The notes under the pieces were generated by a model that did not search any database, was not told the DNA's origin, and worked only from the letters and a program-made list of their open reading frames with translations. DNA of 64,000 nucleotides from Streptomyces sp. CB02400 (GTDB taxonomy: Bacteria > Actinomycetota > Actinomycetes > Streptomycetales > Streptomycetaceae): contig NZ_LIWB01000001.1 in NCBI RefSeq assembly GCF_001905725.1, positions 310,001 to 374,000 on the forward strand. Reading direction: 5' to 3'. Below, one piece after another: positions 44,465 through 53,000 of this stretch; within the stretch, counting starts at the first letter, position 1; the number at the start of each line of letters is the position of its first letter. The position numbers were made by a program, and so were the translations under genes.

Positions 44465-44838
44465 TCAGGCGGCGACCGCGAGCCGGTCGGCGGGGAACCC
44501 GGTGCGGGGCGACCACCCGGCCGTCGGGGAGCAGCTCGCCTCGGACGTGAAGCGGACCGTGGGGCTGATGGACGGTCTGCAGGACAGGGGGACTTTCGTG
44601 TCCCATGATTTCTGCGCTCTGTGAGTGGCGGTTTCGTCGTCGAGGGATGGGCGGCGACCCGGTTCCTGACGAGCGAGCCCTCGTGTTCGGCTTCCAGGAT
44701 GCGCGCGAGGAGGTTGTCGCGGATCTCGACGAACCGCGGACGTTCTGTCGCGTGAATGACCAGGACGGGACAACGGGCACAGGCTTGTCCGAACTGCACC
44801 GACTGGCTGACCGGTTGGGCGGATCGCAGTCGAGTCAC
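44465..44838 (-). pseudogene. Recombinase C-terminus remnant and a second broken gene end
   Basis: Two decayed fragments are read on the minus strand. At about 44810-44659 the frame reads FGQACARCPVLVIHATERP and then RPRFVEIRDNLLARILEAE, which resembles the C-terminal end of Streptomyces tyrosine-type integrases. At about 44580-44465 a second fragment switches frame midway: GELLPDGRVV in one frame continues as TGFPADRLAVAA and a stop in another, suggesting a single-base indel. I do not recognise the second gene. No intact start or domain remains. Confidence 0.45.
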
Positions 44839-44993
44839 TGAAAACAGTGGGCAGAGGTCTTGGTACTTGGCAGCATCCGAGCGTGTCGGGCTGTGGCACG
44901 GCCACGGTCATCGAGGTCGCGCCACGGCGTACCCGAGCCCACTTCACGGGTGTCCAGGTGCGAGAGCACCGGGCACCCCATGGCCGTCCTTGC

Positions 44994-45296
44994 TCATCGG
45001 AGCTCAGGCAGTGGTCCGGAGTTCTTCGGACAGCAGCCCTCTTCGAGCCGGAAGAGGTACTTCCGGAGGTCCGCGCCGAGCCCTTCAGTGATGTAGGCGG
45101 CAAAGTCCCTCAGCCCCTCCGCGGCTTCCCGCTCGTCCGGCCTGTCGCTGGACGACCATCCGGGCAGGAGGGACTCCAGGTACTCGATGACCCGCCCACG
45201 GTCGCGCCACCAGTCCCGAACAGCCTCGGGTGTCCATTCTGGGTTCGGTGAGCCGACCTGGCGCAGGAAGCATGTGCACGAGGGCTTCCGCGTCAT
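44994..45296 (-). CDS. Small hypothetical protein, possibly 5'-truncated by a frameshift
   Basis: This 100-aa frame has protein-like sequence in its body (PEWTPEAVRDWWRDRGRVIEYLE, cited from residue ~19, and AAYITEGLGADLRKYLFRLEEG) but an odd Cys-containing start (MTRKPSCTCFLRQVG). In the neighbouring frame the preceding bases read GLRNAVGADDAEALVHML, which would join smoothly to RQVGSPN if one base were restored near 45262. I do not recognise the family. It sits in a stretch of decayed genes, so it may be a remnant. Confidence 0.4.
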   Translation of the reverse strand: MTRKPSCTCFLRQVGSPNPEWTPEAVRDWWRDRGRVIEYLESLLPGWSSSDRPDEREAAEGLRDFAAYITEGLGADLRKYLFRLEEGCCPKNSGPLPELR

Positions 45297-45368
45297 CGGC
45301 GCCGACCGCGTTCCGGAGTCCCATCCGGACGGTTCGCCGAAAAGGACTGGGGCGGGAAGACCAGCACC

Positions 45369-45819
45369 GTGCTCGCCCGCACCTGCCGTCTGATCCGGTT
45401 CGAGAAGCTCACCATCACGCCCATGACCGCCTCCGCGAGAGGAACCGACGAGCAGCCGGGCAGAGACGTCCGGCAGAAGGCGGGGCCGAACCGTGCGATC
45501 CTGGCCCGGGGCTGGGGTCTGCCGCGCCGCCGCACCGGTGAGAAGGCCACAGGACGTACCCGCTTTCTACACGTCGCTGCGGTGCAGTGCCTGCGGCTGG
45601 ATCGAGAAGGACTCGCGCAAGAGCCAAGCCGAGTTCTTCTGCGTGTCCTGCGGCTTCACCTGCAACGCCGACGAGAACGCGGCAGTCAACGTCGCGGCAG
45701 GACAGGGCGGGATCCCCCGCCCCCGGCGCACAGCCGGTGCCGGAGGGGTGACAGCGGCCACCAACCGCTCGAGCACCCGTGAACCCCAACCCACCCGGGT
45801 CGCAATCCCCCTCCCTTGA
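45369..45819 (+). pseudogene. TnpB (IS200/IS605-family OrfB) C-terminal remnant, frameshifted
   Basis: About 150 codons of the RuvC/zinc-ribbon end of a TnpB protein survive. The first frame reads FEKLTITPMTASARGT and PGRDVRQKAGPNRAILARGW; near 45545-45565 the sequence shifts to a second frame reading PAFYTSLRCSACGW, SQAEFFCVSCGF and NADENAAVNVAAGQGG. This gives the FE.L (RuvC II glutamate), the CxxC..CxxC ribbon and the ADxNAA aspartate. TnpB is the RNA-guided nuclease of these elements. The N-terminal half is missing, so no activity is expected. Confidence 0.85.
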
Positions 45820-45827
45820 GGAGGGGG
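45807..45827 (+). mobile_element. Right-end hairpin of the IS200/IS605-type element
   Basis: CCCCCTCC (45807-45814) pairs with GGAGGGGG (45820-45827) around CTTGA, followed by AGGATGTCA. This is the typical right-end structure of IS1341/IS605-group elements and lies directly at the stop of the TnpB remnant. The element boundary is probably just after 45838. No left end is visible. Confidence 0.75.
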
Positions 45828-45992
45828 AGGATGTCAGATTGGTGGAACGATCCGTATGGATCGGATGCGCAGACCATGCCCGGGCCGTGCATGCGTCGGA
45901 ACCGACCGCCGGGAAACGTGACAGCCCCCGGACGATCCCGGGACGGTTCCCCGACGGCCGGGGCCGACTCGCCACCGAAGGGGTGACGATGA

Positions 45993-46502
<510 letters not shown>

Positions 46503-46517
46503 CCCGGGCCCGGCCGC

Positions 46518-47576
46518 TCACAGCTCGCCGGCCGGCCAGTCCAGCAGACGCGCTCCGATCACCGCCGTCTGGAGCATGTAGCGGTGGGACGCGTCCGACG
46601 GGTTGGCGCCGGTGAGCTTGTGGATGCGCTCCAGGCGGTACGTCAGCGCGCGCACGCTCAGCGAGAGCCGCCGGGCCGCCTCCGCGGCGACACAGCCGGA
46701 GTCGAAGTACGCGGTGAGCGTGTCCAGGAGGGGCGCGGCACCGCCGCGGGCCGTGGTCAGCGGCCCCAGGGTGTTGTGCACCAGGTCGGCCATGGCCTGG
46801 CGGTCGCGGGCCAGCACGGGATAGACGAGCAGGTCGGCGGCGCGCAGCACCGGATCGTCGAGCCCCAGCCGCTCGGCTATCTCCAGTGAGCTCAGGGCCT
46901 CCTCGTAGGACTGGACGACACCGCCAGGACCGGACTGCGGGCGCCCGACGGCGACCTGGCCACCGTCGGTGGCGGCGTGCGCCTGCTTGGCGAAGTACGT
47001 GAGCACCTCGCTCTGGTGTCCGGGCGCGATGCACAGCAGCCGCCCGTCCTTGGTGGTGAGCAGGATGCTGCGGTCACCGAACCGGGAGATCAGGGCGCGC
47101 TCCACCTGCCGCGGCACCGGGTCGCCCTCGTCGTAGGCGACCGCGCCCCGGGCGACCGCGACCGCGTGCTCGTGGGACAGCCGCAGCCCGAAGCGCTCGG
47201 CGCGCTCCGCCAGCCGCCCCAGATCGCTGCGGCCGTAGAGCAGGTCGTCGATGAACTCCCGCCGCGCAGCCTCCTCCTGGCGTACCGCCAGCCGCTGCGC
47301 CCGCTCGTACCCCTCGGCGAACGCGTCCACGACCTGTTGTACGGCCGCGAGCGCGCCGTCGGCCGAGTCCGTTCCGCGCGGCCACGCACCGCGGGCGCCG
47401 GACAGATGCGCGCTGACGAGGGAACGCAGACCGAACCCGGCCTCCGCGGCCCGTTCCCCCAGGGCCCGCCGGGAGGCGATCTCGTCGCGGGTGAGGCGTC
47501 TGCCCGTGGCCGCGACCTCGGCCAGAATGCGGGTATAGCCCTCCAGATACTCCTCCGGGACATCCCGTTCCGTCAC
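46518..47576 (-). CDS. PucR/CdaR-type transcriptional regulator
   Basis: This 352-aa regulator has a central GGDEF-like/CdaR region (about 130-250) and a C-terminal PucR helix-turn-helix (TLTAYFDSGCVAAEAARRL, then LSVRALTYRLERIHKLTG). Members of this family often activate purine, proline or other nitrogen-compound genes. It is divergent from the flotillin-like gene, with a 382-bp interval carrying a perfect palindrome (47649-47667). Its target is unknown. Confidence 0.88.
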   Translation of the reverse strand: MTERDVPEEYLEGYTRILAEVAATGRRLTRDEIASRRALGERAAEAGFGLRSLVSAHLSGARGAWPRGTDSADGALAAVQQVVDAFAEGYERAQRLAVRQEEAARREFIDDLLYGRSDLGRLAERAERFGLRLSHEHAVAVARGAVAYDEGDPVPRQVERALISRFGDRSILLTTKDGRLLCIAPGHQSEVLTYFAKQAHAATDGGQVAVGRPQSGPGGVVQSYEEALSSLEIAERLGLDDPVLRAADLLVYPVLARDRQAMADLVHNTLGPLTTARGGAAPLLDTLTAYFDSGCVAAEAARRLSLSVRALTYRLERIHKLTGANPSDASHRYMLQTAVIGARLLDWPAGEL

Positions 47577-47648
47577 GCGTTCCCCCCGGTTCTTGACGCT
47601 TCCCTGACGCGCCGGTTGTGTCGCACCGGCATCAAGACCCTAATGAAT

Positions 47649-47667
47649 ATTGCCGGGTTCCGGCAAT
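47649..47667. promoter_or_regulatory. Palindrome in the PucR/flotillin divergent region
   Basis: ATTGCCGG-GTT-CCGGCAAT is a perfect 8-bp inverted repeat 73 bp upstream of the PucR-type start. It has the size and position of an operator, perhaps for autoregulation. The rest of the 47577-47958 interval holds no gene I can support. Confidence 0.5.
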
Positions 47668-47958
47668 GCGCGAGCGCGCCCCGAGCGGGCAGCATGGTCC
47701 GCGGGGAGCACCGCGGATGGTTCCGGTGCCGGGCACCGGCAGGTGCCCGCGCCGGAACCCGGAGGGGAGCGGTGCTACCCCCACGAACGTGAACGGTGAG
47801 CGGTGAACGGGAGGGCGCGCGGGATGCGGACGGCATCCGTCCGCGTCCGGCGCAGAACCGCGGCGCCGACTGAGCCGTCTCCTCCTCCACCGGACCTTCA
47901 TCCGCCTCGCCAACGAGGCACCGCTCGACTTACTTTCTAGCCCGGGAGGACGTGTCCC

Positions 47959-50004
47959 ATGGATGCCGCCACCGTGGGCATCGCCGTACTCGTCGGCGTC
48001 GCCCTGCTGCTCATGCTCATCGGCCTGCTCGTCGTCTCCAAACTGTTCCGCAAGGTGGAGCAGGGCAAGGCGCTGATCGTCTCCAAGATCCGCAAGGTCG
48101 ATGTGACCTTCACCGGGTCGGTCGTGCTGCCGGTGCTGCACAAGGCCGAGGTGATGGACATCTCGGTGAAGACCATCGAGATCACCCGGGCCGGCAAGGA
48201 AGGGCTGATCTGCCGGGACAACATCCGCGCGGACATCCGCATCACGTTCTTCGTCAAGGTGAACAAGACGGTCGACGACGTCATCAAGGTCGCCCAGGCC
48301 GTCGGCACCGCGCGGGCCAGTGACCGCAACACGCTGCAGGAGCTGTTCCACGCCAAGTTCTCCGAGGCGCTGAAGACCGTCGGCAAGCAGATGGACTTCA
48401 CCGACCTCTACACCAAGCGCGAGGAACTGCGGTACCGGATCATCGAGGTCATCGGCGTCGACCTCAGCGGTTACCACCTCGAGGACGCGGCGATCGACTA
48501 CCTGGAGCAGACGCCGCTGACCCAGCTCGACCCGGGCAACGTCCTCGACGCGCAGGGCATCCGCAAGATCACCGAGCTGACGGCGGTGGAGCACGTCCGC
48601 ACCAACGAGGCCCAGCGCAACGAGCAGAAGGAGATCACCCGGCAGGACGTCGACGCCCGCGAGGCGATCCTGGAGCTGGAGCGCCGGCAGGCCGACGCCG
48701 AGATCAAGCAGCGCCGGGAGATCGAGACCGTACGGGCCCGTGAGGAGGCCGAGACCGCGCGGGTGGTGGAGGAGGAGCGGCTGCGCGCGCAGAGCGCCTT
48801 CCTGCGCACCGAGGAGCAGCTCGGCGTGCAGCGCGAGAACCAGGCCCGTGAGGTCGCCGTCGCCGCCAAGAACCGCGAGCGGGTCATCGCCGTCGAGAGC
48901 GAGCGCATCGAGAAGGACCGCCTGCTGGAGGTCATCGCCCGCGAGCGGGAGACCCAGCTGACCCGGATCGCCGCCGACAAGGAGGTCGAGGCGGAGAAGC
49001 GGGAGATCGCCGAGGTCATCCGGGAGCGGGTGGCCGTGGACCGTACGGTCGCCGAGCAGGAGGAGGCCATCAAGAAGCTCCGTGCCGTGGAGGAGGCGGA
49101 GCGGCAGCGTCAGGCCGTGATCATCGCCGCGGAGGCCGAGGCGCAGGAGAAGCTGGTCAAGGACATCAAGGCCGCGGAGGCCGCCGAGCAGGCAGCCACG
49201 CACCGCGCCGCCGAGGAACTCACCCTCGCCGAGGCCCGGTTGAAGACCGCAGACCTCGACGCACGGGCCAAGCTGCGGCTGGCCGAGGGCGTCCAGGCGG
49301 AGTCCGCGGCCGAGGGGCTGGCCGTCGTGCAGGTCCGCGACAAGGAGGCCGACGTCATCGAGAAGGCGGGCCGCGCCGAGGCCGAGGCCACCCAGGCCCG
49401 GCTGCGCGCGGAGGCCGAGGGGGCGCGGGCCAAGGCCCTCGCCGACGCGGAGGCCATCAGCGGCAGGCTCCGCGCGGAGGCGGCCGGCCTCACCGAGAAG
49501 GCGGCGGCGATGGCCGCCCTCGACGAGGCGTCCCGCGGCCACGAGGAGTACCGGCTGCGGCTGGAGGCCGAGAAGGAGATCCGGCTGGCCGGACTGGACG
49601 TGCAGCGGCAGGTCGCCGAGGCACAGGCCACGGTCCTCGCCACCGGACTGGAGAACGCGGACATCAACATCGTCGGCGGCGAGTCGGTGTTCTTCGACCG
49701 GTTGGTGTCCTCGATCGCGCTCGGCAAGGGCGTGGACGGCTTCGTCCGGCACTCCGAGACGGCGCAGGCCCTCGCCGGGCCCTGGCTGGACGGTTCGGCG
49801 AGCTTCACCGACGACCTGAGCCGGATCCTGGGCTCCGTCTCCACCGCCGACGTGCAGAACCTCACGGTGTCCGCGCTGCTGATGCGACTGATGCAGCAGG
49901 GCGGTGAGAACACCGGCCGGTTCAAAGAACTGATCGAGAAAGCCGGTGAGTTGGGCCTCTCGGACACACCGCTGGCCGAGCTGAACGGCCACGCCAGGGC
50001 CTGA
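47959..50004 (+). CDS. Flotillin-like SPFH-domain membrane protein
   Basis: This 681-aa protein has one N-terminal transmembrane segment (about residues 6-28), an SPFH/band-7 domain (about 30-200, with GKALIVSKIRKVDVTFTGSV and DNIRADIRITFFVKVN), then a long Ala/Glu/Arg-rich coiled coil (about 205-570) and a flotillin-type C-terminus (INIVGGESVFFDRLV). Flotillins scaffold membrane microdomains. GGGAGG lies before the ATG. The large ATPase gene follows after 72 bp in the same direction, suggesting a functional pair; the pairing role is unknown. Confidence 0.92.
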   Translation: MDAATVGIAVLVGVALLLMLIGLLVVSKLFRKVEQGKALIVSKIRKVDVTFTGSVVLPVLHKAEVMDISVKTIEITRAGKEGLICRDNIRADIRITFFVKVNKTVDDVIKVAQAVGTARASDRNTLQELFHAKFSEALKTVGKQMDFTDLYTKREELRYRIIEVIGVDLSGYHLEDAAIDYLEQTPLTQLDPGNVLDAQGIRKITELTAVEHVRTNEAQRNEQKEITRQDVDAREAILELERRQADAEIKQRREIETVRAREEAETARVVEEERLRAQSAFLRTEEQLGVQRENQAREVAVAAKNRERVIAVESERIEKDRLLEVIARERETQLTRIAADKEVEAEKREIAEVIRERVAVDRTVAEQEEAIKKLRAVEEAERQRQAVIIAAEAEAQEKLVKDIKAAEAAEQAATHRAAEELTLAEARLKTADLDARAKLRLAEGVQAESAAEGLAVVQVRDKEADVIEKAGRAEAEATQARLRAEAEGARAKALADAEAISGRLRAEAAGLTEKAAAMAALDEASRGHEEYRLRLEAEKEIRLAGLDVQRQVAEAQATVLATGLENADINIVGGESVFFDRLVSSIALGKGVDGFVRHSETAQALAGPWLDGSASFTDDLSRILGSVSTADVQNLTVSALLMRLMQQGGENTGRFKELIEKAGELGLSDTPLAELNGHARA

Positions 50005-50076
50005 CCACCCTCCGGTCGGGAGCCGCCGCACAGGGGACGGCGGCTCCCGACCGCACCTTCCGAGAGGCAGCCAGCC

Positions 50077-53000
50077 ATGACCACCGGCACCCACGAGCCC
50101 CCGAACACGGCCCCGCGCGGAACGCCGGGCCCGGGCACACCCGGAACCAGCACCGCTCCCGGTCATTCCGGGACCGGCGCCTTTTCCGCGCCCGGCACCG
50201 CTTCTGCGCCCGGTGCCCTCCACGGCACGCCCGGAGCGGTCGGCTCCGAGGGGGCGCTCGGCTCGGACCGTTCCCGGGGGTCCTCCGGCACGGGCCGAAC
50301 GCAGGGCACGCCCGACGGGGGCCGGTCCCGGGCGGCCTCCGGCCCGGGCGGGCGCGACGGGGACTCCAGGCCGGGCGGAGCCCCCGGGAGGTCCGAGCCG
50401 GGCGGATCCCGTGGGGCGTCCGGACGGGCCGGATCCCGTGAGGCGTCCGGCGCGGACACCGCTCGTGAGCGGGCCGGTGCCGGCGGGCCCCGTGGGGCGT
50501 CCCGTACGCCCGCGCCGGGCGGGACCGACGCGGCGGTCGACGGCGGCGCCTACCAGGTGCTGCGCGACCGCCTCGCCGCCCAGGCCGCCGAACTCGCCCG
50601 CCGTACCGAGGCGTTGAACCACCGCCGTGCCGATGAGTTCGGTGCCCCCGAACTGCGCCTCACCGGCACCGAGCGGCTGCGCACCGACCGCACCGCCGTG
50701 CCCCGCGACATCGTCGCCGTCGGCGACGTACTCCTCTTCGGCTACGACACCCGGCCCCGCCCGGAGGCCGGCACCGCGGTCACCGACGTCCTCGCCCCGC
50801 ACGACCGCGACCTCAACCGCCTCCCCGACGACGCCGTCCCCGGACTCCTCGACGACCCCGACTTCGTCCGCGAGTTCGCCGCCCTGCACCGCTACTACCG
50901 CCAGGCCCGCCTGCTGCGGCTGCGCCGCGTCGACGGCAAGCTGCTCGCCGTCTTCCAGACCGGCGAGAAGGCCGGCGACATCCGCGTCCTGCGCTGGACG
51001 ATCCCGGAGGACGGCCGGTCGGCGGTCTTCCTGGACGCGCGCGGCGACCGCGACCACGCCCGCACCCCGCCCGCCGACATCGACTGGACGCCCACCACCC
51101 GCGAGGACCACGTCCTCGGCCGCCACCCGCACGTCTCCGTCCAGGGCGAGGTCTTCGTCGACACCCTCGGCGGCACCCTCACCGTCAAGACCGAGAACGA
51201 CACCGGCACCCCCGACGGCATCCACAGCGAACCGGTCGACGAGCCCCTGCAGTCCCTCGCCGACGCCGAGATCGCCCACGCCCGCGTCGGCCCCCTGATC
51301 CTGCTGCGGATCCTCCCCTACAAGGAGACCGCCCACCGCCACCTGGTCTTCAACACCCTCACCCGGTCCGTCGTCCGCCTCGACGGCATCGGACAGGGCC
51401 CCCGCCGGCTCCCCGACGACCAGGGCATCGTCTTCCCCGGCGGCTACTGCCTCGCCGCCGGCCCCCACAAGACGTACGAACTCGACACCACCGGAATGGA
51501 GTTCGCACACGAGGTGCGCTCGCCGCACGGCGAGGACGTGCTGTACGTCTTCCACGCGCCCGGACACGGACGCGCGCTGCTGCTGTCGTACAACCTCATC
51601 CGTGAGGCGGTCGCCACCCCGATGGCCTGCCACGGCTGGGCGCTGTTCGACGACGGACTCCTCGCCCTGCTGCGTCCCGACGGCGACGAACCCGCCCGCG
51701 TCCACCCCGTACAGCTGTGGCACTCGCCCTACGTCTCCGACACCCACGCCGCCGCCCAGCCCGTCGGCGAGGGCCCGCTGGCCCGGGTCGGCAACGCCGA
51801 CCTCGTACGCGGCATCTCCGACTGTCTGTCCCTGGCCCGCTCCGTCGCCGAGACCACCCCCACCACCGAGGTGTACACGGCCCTGGCGGCCGCCTGTGTC
51901 CGCGCCCTGGACACCCACCACTGGCTGGGCGACAGCGAACTCGGCGACCTGCGCGCCCCGTTGACGGAGATGCGCGCCACCGCCGACCAGGTACTGGCCG
52001 AGTTCGAGACCGTACGCGACCTCACCCACCGGGCGGCCGAAGCGCTCGACGAGGCGGCGGACCGGATCGCCTCGGTGGTGCGCCGGCTGCGCGGCGAGCA
52101 GCCCCGCGAGGCCGCCGCCTGGGTCACCGGACTGACCGAACTCCGCCACGCCCAGGGCCATCTGCTGACCCTGAAGGACATGCGGTACGCGGATCACGCC
52201 CGCATCGACGCACTCGCCGACGGCGCCGAGGGCGACCTCGCCTCCTTCGGGCAGCGCGCGATCGCCTTCCTGGCCCGCGAGGACGCCTTCGCCGCCCACC
52301 ACGCGGACGTCGAACGACTCGTCGCCGACGCCGAGTCGGTCACCACCACCGCCGAGGCCGCCCCGGTCGCCGCCCATCTGGACGAACTGGCCGACGGCCT
52401 GCGCACGGTGACCGAGGTGGTCGCCGGGCTCGACATCGCCGACGCCACCGTCCGTACGGTCGTCCTGGAGCGGGTCGCCGAGGAGATGGGCGGTGTCAAC
52501 CGTGCCCGCGCCACCCTCGACGCCCGTCGCCGGTCCCTCCTCGACCGGGAGGCGCGAGCCGGTTTCGCCGCCGAACTCTCCCTCCTCGGCCAGACGGTCA
52601 CCGGCGCCCTCGCGGCGGCGGACACCCCGGAGACCTGCGACGAGCAACTGACACGGGTCCTGGCCCAGTTGGAGGCCCTGGAGTCCCGCTTCGCCGAGTT
52701 CGACGACGTCCTCGGCGAGCTCGCCGACCGGCGCACCGAACTCTACGAGGCGTTCTCCGCCCGCAAGCAGAGCCTCTCCGACGCCCGTGCCCGCCGCGCC
52801 GAACAGCTCGCCTCCGCCGCCGACCGCGTACTGGAGACGATCACCCGGCGCTGTGCCACGCTCCCCGACACCGACGCGGTCAGCACCTACTTCGCCTCCG
52901 ACCCGCTCGTCACCAAGGTCCGCCGCACCGCCGACGAACTGCGCGGACTCGGCGACCGCGTCCGCGCCGAGGAACTCGACGGCCGGCTGCGCTCCGCCCG

